64,000 bases of DNA, taken from Flavobacterium sp. JAS (GTDB lineage: Bacteria; Bacteroidota; Bacteroidia; Flavobacteriales; Flavobacteriaceae). Where the stretch lies: positions 248,001 to 312,000 of the forward strand of contig NZ_JAJMOX010000004.1 in the NCBI RefSeq assembly GCF_020991455.1, in the 5' to 3' direction. Under the pieces are notes generated by a model. It did no database searches and had not been told where the DNA came from. It saw only the letters and a list, made by a program, of their open reading frames with translations. Positions 18,062 through 27,136 of the stretch are shown one piece after another; the stretch's first letter is position 1; each line of letters begins with the position of its first letter. Both the position numbers and the translations under genes were made by a program.

Positions 18062-18467
18062 AATTTTTTTTGGCCCACGGATTTGGCGGATTAAACGGGT
18101 TAGCGCGGATTTTTTAATTCTTTGAAATGTGTTTTTTCACGCAGATTTAGCAGTTTTTTTAATTTTTAGTATCTGCCAGATCAGCAAAATCTGCGGGCTA
18201 TTAATCTCAAACAAGAATAATTTGTTTAGTTTTTTAATAGTAGTTTTATTGAAGAAAAAACCCTGAGAGTTTGTGGCTTTCAGGGTTTTGTTTTTTTATT
18301 GTTGAGCAGTTTTCTCTCGCAGATTTAGCAGATTCGGCAGATATTTAGAATTAAAAAAGAAATCCGCACAATCTGCTAAATCTGCGAGAGAAAAATTATC
18401 GTTTTTCTATTCAAAAAAAATCCGCGCTAACCCGTTTAATCCGTAAAATCCGCGGGCTAAATTTTAA
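18062..18467. repeat. Long inverted word-repeat array around a terminator
   Basis: This 406-bp gap has two nested inverted repeats. The outer arm GGATTAAACGGGTTAGCGCGGA (about 18077-18100) returns inverted at about 18418-18445. The inner arm CTCGCAGATTTAGCAGAT (about 18315-18333) returns inverted at about 18371-18390. Degenerate copies of the same words (ATCTGC, AATCCGC, GCGGGCTA) occur between them. Similar words recur at 28.94, 33.17-33.45 and 44.33 kb. No ORF is present. The tkt-tal terminator lies inside the array. Confidence 0.75.
18257..18297 (+). terminator. Intrinsic terminator of tkt-tal
   Basis: AAAACCCTGA (18257-18266) pairs with TCAGGGTTTT (18280-18289), followed by a T-run. Confidence 0.85.
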
Positions 18468-19157
18468 TTACAAATTCAACACAAAATCATTCAATAATTT
18501 CTCTTCGTATTTTTCTTTATTGAAAGTATACAAATAAGATCCTTTTCTAGACGATTGCATGTCTTTTTCTTCCAGTTTATTCAGGATTTCCAAAGAATTA
18601 ATTTTACTGATAAAGTTTCTTTTGTCTAATTCCTTACTTAAAATTGCTTCATACAATTCTAACAATTGACGCATTGTAAATTTCTCCGGCAACAACTCAA
18701 ACCCAATAGGTTTTATTGAAGTTCTGTAGCGCAATCTTCTAATGGCGTGATCGACCATTTCGTTATGGTCAAAAATTAAGTTTGGAGCATCGGCAACACT
18801 AAACCATTGAGCGTGGTAATTTTTGATTAGTTCGGCATTATGGTTTTCGATGTTAATCAATGCATAATAAGAAACCGAAATGGTTCTTTCGACAGGGTCA
18901 CGGTCAATTTCACTGTAAGCATATAACTGCTCCATGTAAATATCGTTTAAACCTGTATATGTATTTAAAATTCGGGTAGCAGCATTGTCTAATACCTCGT
19001 CACGTTTTAGGAAACCGCCAATTAGGGACCATTTTCCTTTTTCGGGTTCGAAATCTCTTTTGATCAAAAGTATTTTTAAACCTTCATTATCGAATCCAAA
19101 AATGATGCAATCTACTGCTAATAAAGCTTTGTCTGCAGAGCTATAACTGTTTAGCAT
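18468..19157 (-). CDS. araR: Nudix-related transcriptional regulator, AraR type
   Basis: 229 residues: an N-terminal Nudix fold (about 10-140) and a C-terminal winged helix (about 150-229), the layout of NrtR-family regulators, to which the Bacteroides L-arabinose regulator AraR belongs. The Nudix box at residues 48-70 keeps the Gly, first Glu, Arg and final Gly-Leu spacing. It has lost the metal-binding glutamates (RIL instead of REL, TY instead of EE), so it should bind a ligand rather than hydrolyse one. It faces away from the SusC gene, with an AraR-like palindrome 56 bp upstream of its start, suggesting autoregulation. The assignment rests on domain layout and the surrounding arabinose genes. 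Confidence 0.88.
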   Translation of the reverse strand: MLNSYSSADKALLAVDCIIFGFDNEGLKILLIKRDFEPEKGKWSLIGGFLKRDEVLDNAATRILNTYTGLNDIYMEQLYAYSEIDRDPVERTISVSYYALINIENHNAELIKNYHAQWFSVADAPNLIFDHNEMVDHAIRRLRYRTSIKPIGFELLPEKFTMRQLLELYEAILSKELDKRNFISKINSLEILNKLEEKDMQSSRKGSYLYTFNKEKYEEKLLNDFVLNL

Positions 19158-19212
19158 ATGTTTGTTTTTATTGGTAAATATATAAACTTCCTAATTCGTA
19201 TCATAATTTTAT

Positions 19213-19231
19213 TAATGTATATTATACACTT
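19213..19231. promoter_or_regulatory. AraR-like operator upstream of araR
   Basis: TAATGT (19213-19218), N7, ACACTT (19226-19231); one base off the left half-site consensus AARTGT. It lies in the 569-bp gap between araR and susC, which otherwise holds A/T-rich sequence, two further sites and the susC promoter. Confidence 0.5.
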
Positions 19232-19574
19232 AAATTCATAAAACGACAAATTAGTGTTAAAAAAGATAACTTTTAATCTGGGAAAAAACCTTAAAATTTC
19301 TCTTTTCAATCGTTTTCGAGACTAAATTAAGTTGTTTTTCAGAATAAAAGATAAAATGTGACTCAAAATTTAGTAGAGTAAACAAGATTTTTTTTACAAT
19401 ATCGTTCTTTTTTTGGTAATAAAATAGCCGTTAAAGTCTTCATTTTTAAGTTTTTTGATTTTTTTTCGGAACCTGAAAATTTTGATTAAAAAGTTGCTTT
19501 TTAATCAAAAGTGTTGATTATACACAAATTACATTCAGAAAAGGCTATTTTTTTTGAAAATAACATTAATTTTT

Positions 19575-19593
19575 AAATGTTGTTTTTACACTT
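19575..19593. promoter_or_regulatory. Distal AraR-like operator upstream of susC
   Basis: AAATGT (19575-19580), N7, ACACTT (19588-19593), exactly 99 bp upstream of the promoter-proximal site. Two sites at this spacing could support looping. Confidence 0.6.
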
Positions 19594-19640
19594 AATTTAC
19601 AAGATGCGTTTTTTTTACCACTTTTTTTTGCCATATTAAT

Positions 19641-19672
19641 TTGTTTTTAAGGTTTTTTTTTAGTTAAATTTA
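19641..19672 (+). promoter_or_regulatory. Predicted susC promoter
   Basis: TTG at 19641-19643, 21-base spacer, TAAATTTA at 19665-19672 (7 of 8 to TAnnTTTG). The proximal palindrome starts two bases further on, as at tkt. Confidence 0.5.
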
Positions 19673-19673
19673 C

Positions 19674-19692
19674 AAATGTAAAATTAACACTT
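19674..19692. promoter_or_regulatory. Proximal AraR-like operator at the susC promoter
   Basis: AAATGT (19674-19679), N7, ACACTT (19687-19692), 35 bp before the SusC ATG and just after the -7 box. Confidence 0.65.
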
Positions 19693-19726
19693 ATAATTAT
19701 ACACTAACTAACTTAAATAAACCAGT

Positions 19727-22700
19727 ATGATAACAAACCAACGATTATTTTTTTATTGCAATTTTTTATTGCCAAAAAAAGAATGGCTTTTAGCATTACT
19801 AATGCTACTATTTTCTGCTAATCAAATGTCGGCTCAAGGCAAAGTGATTAGCGGAGTTGTTACCTCGGCATCAGACAAATTGCCTTTGCCGGGAGTGAAT
19901 ATTATGATAAAGGGAACAAAAACAGTTGCAGTAACTGGTTTTGATGGAGAATATTCGATTAAAGCATCTCCAAATGATGTATTGGTCTTTTCATTTATAG
20001 GATTTCAAAATAAAGAGTTATCAGTTGGAAATCAATCTAAGGTCAATGCCACATTAAGCGAAGACACTAATAAACTGAATGAAGTAGTAGTTATTGGATA
20101 CGGAACACAAAAGAAATCTGATTTAACAGGATCTGTAAGTGTTGTAAATCTGGAATCGGCTAAAAAAACAGTTACATACGATGCTGCAAAAATGCTTCAG
20201 GGACAGGTTCCGGGAGTAACAGTGCAATCATCAGGAGAACCGGGAGGTTTTGTAAATATCAAAATTAGAGGTATAACTTCTTTCAGTAATAACAACCCTC
20301 TTTTTGTTATTGATGGTATAATGGTTGATTCTCCTTATGATTTTGCACCGGGAGAAATTGAATCTATGCAGGTTTTAAAAGATGCATCTTCGGCAGCTAT
20401 TTATGGTGTTCGTGGAGCAAATGGAGTTGTAATTATTACGACCAAAAAAGGAAAAGCAGGTAAATCTGAAGTTAAATTCAAATCAATCGTTGGACTTCAG
20501 AATGTAACTAAAAAATGGGATGTAACAGACCGCTTGGGTTATCAGCAAATTACGAGCGAAGCAGAAAGAAACAGAGATATCAGAGCTGGTGTTCCGGTAA
20601 GTATTGCGCCTGGGAATGATCCTACAAGTCCTTCTTATATTACAAATGTAAATACAGACTGGCAAAAAGAAGCATTGCAAACTGGTGTTGTACAAAATCA
20701 GGCATTGACTTTTACAGGAGGTGCAGAAAGCATTGCTTATAGTTTTAATATTGATTATTTCAAGAATACAAGTTATGTAAAGACGCCACAAGATTATGAG
20801 AGATTGTCAACGAACTTGAATTTGAATGGTAAAAAAGGAAAATTCAAATACGGAGCAAAAATCGCTTATACACAATCTGATAAAGAGATTTTTAACGAAT
20901 ATAATGCAGGACAAACTGTAATTAGCGACATTTTAGGTGCGGTACCAACCATGCCGGTTTATGATGCGAACAGACTTGGAGGTTACGGAGGTACAGATAA
21001 CCTGACACAAAGAGCAATCTCGATGAACCCAATTGGGTATAACAATTTGATCACTAACAACGGAAAAAGAAACCGCTTTATAGGAGATGTATGGGGAGAA
21101 ATTGAGATCGTTAAAGGTCTTAAATATAAATTGGATGTGAGTTATGACAGAACGGACTGGGAAACTAGAAAGTTTATTCCGCCAAGTGATTTAGGCTGGT
21201 ATTATATTACGACAAATGATGAAGCTTCATTAGATGCAGAAACTGGAAATGAGTTAAGAACGTTCATGAATAATTTATTGACTTATGAAATTTCTCTTGG
21301 AAAACATAAAATTGATGCTCTTGCCGGTTGGATTCAGGAAAAGAGAGACTATCACAGATATAATTCAAGAGGTGTAGGTTATAAACCCGGAGAAATCCCA
21401 ATGCTTCAATTTGCTGATGCAAGAAATGCCAGCGAATATAAATTTACAATTACGGGAATATCATACATTACGAGATTAAATTATTCTTATGATGACAGAT
21501 ACTTGTTGCAGGCAAATTTTAGACAAGACAGAACATCACTTTTCAGCGAAAAAAATAATTCGGCAAACTTCTACTCTTTTTCAGGAGGTTGGAAAATTAG
21601 TAATGAAAAGTTCTTGCATTTGCCAAAATGGGTAAGCAATATCAAACTTAGAGGAGGTTACGGTACATTAGGTAACAATACAATTCCGCAATATTTCTTT
21701 GCTTCAACAGTAAACAGTTTTGCAGGATACGATTTTAACAATGAGCTTGCTAACGGAACAACTGTAGTAGCGGCACTTGATCCTAATGTAAAATGGGAAA
21801 AAACAACCAGTAAAAACATTGCACTTGAATTAGGTTTTCTTGATAATGACTTACAATTTACAGGAGAGTATTTTATTAAAAAATCAACAGATTTATTATT
21901 AGGAGTTCCATTGCCATTTTCTACAGGAGCTTTTCCGGCAAATATCACTACAAATGCAGGAGATATGGAAAATCATGGGTTTGAGTTCACAGCTTCTTAT
22001 AGCAATCACCATAATAAATTTAAATATGATATTTCAGGTAACGTAGGTACTTTGAAAAACAAAATCACAAAAATAGGTGTTAACGGAAATCCTATTTATG
22101 GGGCAGTATCAAAAACAGAAGTGGGTAGATCAGCAGGAGAACTTTTTGCATGGGAAGCGATTGGTATTTTTCAAAACGCAGCCGAAGTTGCAGCTTCTCC
22201 AAAACAAACTGGTGCAGCACCAGGCGACGTAAAATTTAAAGATGTAAACGGTGACGGAATCATCACAGATGCCGATAGAACTTTTCAAGGGGTAACAATT
22301 CCTAAATATGGTTTCGGATTGAATTTCAGTGCGACTTATTCAAACTTCGACTTCTCAATGTTTTGGCAGGGAAGCGGCGGAAACAAAGTTTTCAACGCCA
22401 TGTATCGCAATTTAATGGCAGGACAATACGGAAATCACAGTACTGATGAATTGAATTACTGGACTCCAACAAACACAAATACAAATATTCCGGCTCCGGT
22501 TATTGGAGATCCTAACGGAAACGGCAGAGATTCTAACAGATTCATTGAAAGCGGTGACTATGTGAGATTGCAAACAATGGAAATAGGTTTCAATATTCCG
22601 ATGAAAGATAAATTTATCCAAAAAGCAAGAGTATATCTTAATGGACAAAACTTGTGGACTATTACGAAATATTCTGGATATGATCCTGATTTTAATAGCG

Positions 22701-22783
22701 ACGGATTAATTTCAAGAGGATATGATGCGGGATCTTTTCCAAATCCAAGAACAATCTCTCTAGGAGTAGAAGTAAATTTCTAA
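19727..22783 (+). CDS. SusC-family TonB-dependent outer-membrane transporter (arabinan oligosaccharides)
   Basis: 1018 residues. Signal peptide ends at SAQ (about residue 37). A carboxypeptidase-regulatory-like domain follows (VISGVVTSASDKLPLPGVNIMIKG, about 40-120), then NEVVVIGYGTQKKSDLTGSV, the TonB box/plug start typical of SusC. The plug domain runs to about 260 and the rest is a 22-strand barrel. It imports oligosaccharides captured by the SusD lipoprotein, powered through TonB. SusD follows after 30 bp and arabinan enzymes come next, so arabino-oligosaccharides are the likely cargo. Confidence 0.95.
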   Translation: MITNQRLFFYCNFLLPKKEWLLALLMLLFSANQMSAQGKVISGVVTSASDKLPLPGVNIMIKGTKTVAVTGFDGEYSIKASPNDVLVFSFIGFQNKELSVGNQSKVNATLSEDTNKLNEVVVIGYGTQKKSDLTGSVSVVNLESAKKTVTYDAAKMLQGQVPGVTVQSSGEPGGFVNIKIRGITSFSNNNPLFVIDGIMVDSPYDFAPGEIESMQVLKDASSAAIYGVRGANGVVIITTKKGKAGKSEVKFKSIVGLQNVTKKWDVTDRLGYQQITSEAERNRDIRAGVPVSIAPGNDPTSPSYITNVNTDWQKEALQTGVVQNQALTFTGGAESIAYSFNIDYFKNTSYVKTPQDYERLSTNLNLNGKKGKFKYGAKIAYTQSDKEIFNEYNAGQTVISDILGAVPTMPVYDANRLGGYGGTDNLTQRAISMNPIGYNNLITNNGKRNRFIGDVWGEIEIVKGLKYKLDVSYDRTDWETRKFIPPSDLGWYYITTNDEASLDAETGNELRTFMNNLLTYEISLGKHKIDALAGWIQEKRDYHRYNSRGVGYKPGEIPMLQFADARNASEYKFTITGISYITRLNYSYDDRYLLQANFRQDRTSLFSEKNNSANFYSFSGGWKISNEKFLHLPKWVSNIKLRGGYGTLGNNTIPQYFFASTVNSFAGYDFNNELANGTTVVAALDPNVKWEKTTSKNIALELGFLDNDLQFTGEYFIKKSTDLLLGVPLPFSTGAFPANITTNAGDMENHGFEFTASYSNHHNKFKYDISGNVGTLKNKITKIGVNGNPIYGAVSKTEVGRSAGELFAWEAIGIFQNAAEVAASPKQTGAAPGDVKFKDVNGDGIITDADRTFQGVTIPKYGFGLNFSATYSNFDFSMFWQGSGGNKVFNAMYRNLMAGQYGNHSTDELNYWTPTNTNTNIPAPVIGDPNGNGRDSNRFIESGDYVRLQTMEIGFNIPMKDKFIQKARVYLNGQNLWTITKYSGYDPDFNSDGLISRGYDAGSFPNPRTISLGVEVNF

Positions 22784-22813
22784 ACTGGTTTAACCAATTA
22801 AAAACGTATTAAA

Positions 22814-24376
22814 ATGAAATATAAAATATATAACTATATAGCAGTTTTCTTTTCACTGGCTGTTGTAACAACAAGCTGCGTTGATAATGAAGATTTGACT
22901 CAACTTGACCCTAATAACGATGCTGTCGATTCATTTTGGAAAACAGATCAGGATGCCATTGAAGGTATAAATGCTACTTACGGAAGTTTATTGACAGATG
23001 GAACGTACATGAGAAGTACACCATTATTATTAGACGCAAGATCAGATGATGCCCGTACAAACAGCCCTTGGGGTTCTATGTATAATGCAGGACATTTTAA
23101 CTCAAACGTAGCCGATGCTTCGATTTACGGTTGGGCTTTTGAAACGTATTATCAGGGAGTTTACCGTGCCAATCAGGTTTTGGCAAACGTACCAGGTATT
23201 AAATTTGAAGACGAAGCACTTAAAAACAGAATATTAGGACAAGCTTATTTCTTAAGAGGATTATATTTATTTCATGCTGTAAACATGTTCAAAAATGTTC
23301 CGTTACCAACAGAATTAGCAGTTTATTATCCACAAAAACCACAAGCAGAAGGTTGGGCACAAGTAATTGCTGACTTTAAAGCTGCCGCTGAATTATTGCC
23401 AACTTCATACGATGGTATTTCAGGACTTGATGCAGGTCAAAAAGGGCGTGCTACAAAAGGTGCAGCATTAGGATATTTAGGAAAATCTTATTTGTTTATC
23501 AAAGATTTTACGAATGCAAAAACAACATTCAAACAAGTTATCGATTTAGGAGTTTACTCATTAGTTTCTAACTATCGCGATAATTTTACAACAGCTAACG
23601 AAAATAATTCAGAATCACTTTTTGAAGTACAATTTAGCAGAGATGCAGGTGGAGTTGACTTAGGTTGGGGAGGAGCTCCGGCATCAGGTTGGGGAAAAAC
23701 TTCGGCTCGTGCGATTACTTATGCACCAAGAGCTTTTGGGTGGACAGACGTACAGCCTTCATGGGCATTATTCAATGAATTTCATGATGAAAAAACAAAA
23801 ACAGGAGATCTTGACCCTCGTTTAGACGCTACTATATTTTACAATAAACCAGGCGGAATGAAATTATACGGACAAGACTTCGCGACTTTTTATGCTTCAA
23901 GTCCGGGAGATTTAAATGATATATTCTGTAGAAAATATCAAAATTCTGATGGGGAATTTGCAAACGAATACGACTGGCGTTCCGGTATCAACGAGCGTTT
24001 GTTAAGATATGCAGATATTCTTTTAATGTATGCTGAATGTTTAAACGAAACAGGAGATACTCAAGGAGCTTATGGATACATTCAAATGGTAAGAAACAGA
24101 GTTGGATTGCCGGATTTAGCAGTAACAAAACCAGGAATGACCCAAGATCAAATGAAAGAACAAATTGGACATGAAAGATTCTTAGAATTCCCTCTTGAAG
24201 GACACCGTTTTGATGATATTCGTCGTTGGGGATGGTTGCAGGATGCGACAAAATTAGCTTGGTTAAAAGCAAGAGATGCCGAGTTTAATTCGTACACAGC
24301 AGGAAGAGAATATTATCCAATCCCACAATTAGAAATGGATAACAACCCAGGAACTGTTCAGAATGACAGTTATTAA
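22814..24376 (+). CDS. SusD/RagB-family outer-membrane glycan-binding lipoprotein
   Basis: 520 residues. The lipobox ends at Cys22 (VVTTSC), followed by an acidic stretch VDNEDLTQLDPNND that fits the Bacteroidota surface-export signal. SusD features include the N-terminal QDAIEGINATYGSLL block, the TPR region ILGQAYFLRGLYLFHAVNMF, and the C-terminal LLRYADILLMYAECLNETGD and ERFLEFPLEGHRFDDIRRWG. It caps the partner SusC and binds arabinan oligosaccharides. Confidence 0.95.
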   Translation: MKYKIYNYIAVFFSLAVVTTSCVDNEDLTQLDPNNDAVDSFWKTDQDAIEGINATYGSLLTDGTYMRSTPLLLDARSDDARTNSPWGSMYNAGHFNSNVADASIYGWAFETYYQGVYRANQVLANVPGIKFEDEALKNRILGQAYFLRGLYLFHAVNMFKNVPLPTELAVYYPQKPQAEGWAQVIADFKAAAELLPTSYDGISGLDAGQKGRATKGAALGYLGKSYLFIKDFTNAKTTFKQVIDLGVYSLVSNYRDNFTTANENNSESLFEVQFSRDAGGVDLGWGGAPASGWGKTSARAITYAPRAFGWTDVQPSWALFNEFHDEKTKTGDLDPRLDATIFYNKPGGMKLYGQDFATFYASSPGDLNDIFCRKYQNSDGEFANEYDWRSGINERLLRYADILLMYAECLNETGDTQGAYGYIQMVRNRVGLPDLAVTKPGMTQDQMKEQIGHERFLEFPLEGHRFDDIRRWGWLQDATKLAWLKARDAEFNSYTAGREYYPIPQLEMDNNPGTVQNDSY

Positions 24377-24402
24377 TATTTATTGAATTAGTTAGAATAT
24401 TT

Positions 24403-24440
24403 AATATCATGTGAAGATTTAAAAGTTTTCACATGATATT
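24403..24440. repeat. Hairpin between susD and the first GH43 gene
   Basis: A perfect 13-bp inverted repeat: 24403-24415 with 24428-24440, 12-nt loop. There is no T-run after it, so it is less like a terminator and more like an mRNA-stabilising or processing hairpin that would set different levels for SusCD and the enzymes downstream. Confidence 0.65.
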
Positions 24441-24507
24441 ATCTTAAAAAAACAGAATGAGATTGCAATGAGATAATAATTTAAACAGTAACTAAAAATT
24501 ATAACAA

Positions 24508-25518
24508 ATGAAAACAATTACAAGTTTGGTTTTATTAGCAGTATTATTAGTAAGTTGTCAAAATGAAGATGTTATTAAACCTTCATCTGAGGAAGCAACC
24601 GCGGTTGTAGAAACTCAAAATTCTCAAACAAAAATTTCAACAGCAAAAACGGTTACCGGAACAGTTGCTTCGCATGATCCGAGTACGATTGTAAAAAGTG
24701 GCGTAAATTATTATGTTTTTACAACTGGTGATAATATCCCAATGACTTATTCAACAAATTTAGTAAACTGGACATGGGGGACATCAGTATTCACTTCTAC
24801 TCCAAGTTGGATCACAGGATACGTACCCGGATTTGTAAAAACATTTTGGGCACCAGATGTAGCTTGGTTCAACAACCGTTGGAATATGTATTACTCTTGT
24901 TCAACTTTTGGTTCAGCAACTTCGGCAATTGGTTTGGTAACTACACCGGCAATTTCGCAAAGCGCAGGAACAACCTGGACAGACAGAGGCGTTGTAGTTT
25001 CGTCTTCTTCATCTTCAGATGTAAATGCAATTGACCCTTCAATTTTAGTCGACGGAAGCAATGTTTATATGGCTTATGGTTCCTGGCATGCCGGAATTGG
25101 AGTAATCCAAATTAATCCTTCAACAGGAAAAACCACAGGAAGCAAAACAATAGTCGCCGGCGGAAGCAGTACAAGTTGGGAAGCGCCATGTTTAATCAAA
25201 GAAGGAAGTTATTATTATATGTTCGTAAACCGAGGCAATTGCTGCAACGGCGTAAACAGTACTTATTATATAGTAGTTGGTCGTTCAACAAGTCCGTTTG
25301 GACCATTTGTTGACAAAAACGGAACAGCCTTAACAAATGGTGGGGGAACGACAGTTCTGGCAACGCAAGGAAATTATATCGGACCGGGACATTTATCCCG
25401 AATCGTAGGCACTCAAAAAGGATCAGTTCATTATTATGACGGAGCTGATAACGGAAATCCAAAACTAGAAATTGTATATTTTACCTGGGCATCAGGATGG
25501 CCAACACTTTCTTATTAA
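24508..25518 (+). CDS. GH43 lipoprotein, probable endo-1,5-alpha-L-arabinanase
   Basis: 336 residues; lipobox LLVSC with Cys17, so anchored in the envelope. The five-bladed propeller catalytic triad is visible: Asp57 in SHDPST (base), Asp176 in NAIDPSIL (pKa modulator) and Glu225 in SWEAPCLI (acid). FWAPDVAWFNNRWNMYYSCSTF and TSAIGL are typical of endo-arabinanases, as is GNYIGPGHLSRI near the end with the structural histidine. It probably cuts the alpha-1,5-arabinan backbone. It lies 131 bp after susD and 58 bp before GH51. Confidence 0.88.
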   Translation: MKTITSLVLLAVLLVSCQNEDVIKPSSEEATAVVETQNSQTKISTAKTVTGTVASHDPSTIVKSGVNYYVFTTGDNIPMTYSTNLVNWTWGTSVFTSTPSWITGYVPGFVKTFWAPDVAWFNNRWNMYYSCSTFGSATSAIGLVTTPAISQSAGTTWTDRGVVVSSSSSSDVNAIDPSILVDGSNVYMAYGSWHAGIGVIQINPSTGKTTGSKTIVAGGSSTSWEAPCLIKEGSYYYMFVNRGNCCNGVNSTYYIVVGRSTSPFGPFVDKNGTALTNGGGTTVLATQGNYIGPGHLSRIVGTQKGSVHYYDGADNGNPKLEIVYFTWASGWPTLSY

Positions 25519-25576
25519 AAAACTATTGAGAGGAAAGTTCATAACGCTTTCCTCTTTATAACTTATAAAACATATC

Positions 25577-27124
25577 ATGAAAAAAGCACTTTTAATCACA
25601 TTTCTTATTACCCTTTGTAGTCAGGCTAATTTCGCTCAAGGCGGAGTTACCGTAGTAACTGTAAAAAACAATGCAGATGCACCAACGATCAATAGAAACA
25701 TCTACGGACATTTTGCAGAACATTTAGGACGTTCCATTTATGGAGGTTTTTTTGTGGGAGATACATCAAAAATTCCAAATACAAAAGGAGTGAGAAATGA
25801 TATTATCAAGGCTTTAAAAGAATTAAAGATTCCAAATTTAAGATGGCCTGGCGGATGTTTTGCCGATACATACCATTGGAAAGATGGAATTGGACCACAA
25901 CAAGAAAGACCAACTATTGTAAATAAATGGTGGGGCGGAGTAACAGAAGATAACAGTTTCGGGACACACGATTTCCTGAATATGTGCGAGCTTCTTGGAG
26001 CAGAACCATATTTGTCAGGAAACGTTGGAAGCGGAACCGTTCAGGAATTATCTGATTGGGTTCAATATACCAACTTCAGCGGCAAAAGCCCAATGAGTGA
26101 TTTGCGTAAAAAAAACGGAAGAACAGAACCTTGGAAAGTAAAATTCTGGGGAATTGGAAATGAAGCATGGGGATGCGGAGGAAATATGACGGCAGAATAT
26201 TACGCAAACGAATACCGTAAATATGCCACTTTCATGTCAGATTGGGAAAATACTGGAGGAATCACTCGCATCGCTTCAGGATCAAATAGCGCCGATTATA
26301 ATTGGACAGAAGTTTTAATGAAGAACATTCCGATCAATATGTTAGGCGGAGTTGGAGTTCATCATTATGCCGTAATTGATTGGGGTAAAAAAGGCGACGG
26401 TAGAAATTTTACCGAAGACGGATATTTCCATACGATGCAATCGGCGCTAAAAATGGAAGAATTGGTTACCAAACATTCAGCGATTATGGATAAATACGAT
26501 CCGGAGAAAAAAGTAGCCATGATCGTTGACGAATGGGGCGCTTGGTATGAAGTGGAACAAGGAACAAATCCTGATTTTTTATACCAGCAAAATACGATGA
26601 GAGACGCCGTTTTAGCCGGAGCAACACTAAATATTTTCAACAATCACGCAGACAGAGTTCGTATGGCAAACTTAGCACAATGTGTGAATGTTTTGCAAGC
26701 TGTAATCTTAACGGACAAAGCAAAAATGATCACAACACCAACTTACAGCGTAATGAAAATGTACAGCGTTCATCAGGATGCTAAATTATTACCGGTAAGT
26801 TTTCAATCGCCATTATACAGCTTTAACGGAGAAACACTTCCGGCAGTTTCAGCATCAGCTTCAAAAGATAAAAGCGGATTAGTTCATATTTCAGTAGTAA
26901 ATATTGACGCAAAAAATAAAAACACAATCGAAATTGATGTAAAAGATCTAGGCGTTAAAAATTTTACAGGAACAATTTTAACATCGGCAAAATTGCAAGA
27001 TTACAATTCATTTGATACACCAAACAAAATTGTACCAGCAGTTTTTAAAGGTTTCGAAAACAAAAAAGGAAAACTTGAAATTACAATTCCTCCTTTTTCA
27101 GTAGTTGTTTTAGAAGGAAAATAA
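25577..27124 (+). CDS. GH51 alpha-L-arabinofuranosidase (short form)
   Basis: 515 residues with a signal peptide ending FAQ (residue 21). The (beta/alpha)8 fold shows LRWPGGCFADTYHWKDGIGP. The acid/base is Glu196 in WGIGNEAWGCGG and the nucleophile Glu319 in MIVDEWGAWYE; a C-terminal beta domain ends FSVVVLEGK. It releases terminal alpha-L-arabinofuranose from arabinan side chains or oligosaccharides with retention. It follows GH43 by 58 bp and precedes the next GH43 by 12 bp, so it is co-transcribed. Confidence 0.94.
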   Translation: MKKALLITFLITLCSQANFAQGGVTVVTVKNNADAPTINRNIYGHFAEHLGRSIYGGFFVGDTSKIPNTKGVRNDIIKALKELKIPNLRWPGGCFADTYHWKDGIGPQQERPTIVNKWWGGVTEDNSFGTHDFLNMCELLGAEPYLSGNVGSGTVQELSDWVQYTNFSGKSPMSDLRKKNGRTEPWKVKFWGIGNEAWGCGGNMTAEYYANEYRKYATFMSDWENTGGITRIASGSNSADYNWTEVLMKNIPINMLGGVGVHHYAVIDWGKKGDGRNFTEDGYFHTMQSALKMEELVTKHSAIMDKYDPEKKVAMIVDEWGAWYEVEQGTNPDFLYQQNTMRDAVLAGATLNIFNNHADRVRMANLAQCVNVLQAVILTDKAKMITTPTYSVMKMYSVHQDAKLLPVSFQSPLYSFNGETLPAVSASASKDKSGLVHISVVNIDAKNKNTIEIDVKDLGVKNFTGTILTSAKLQDYNSFDTPNKIVPAVFKGFENKKGKLEITIPPFSVVVLEGK

Positions 27125-27136
27125 AAGATAAGAAAA

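Noticed and set aside
18062..18467. CRISPR array
   Set aside because: The repeats are short, degenerate and in both orientations, spacers are not uniform, and there are no cas genes.
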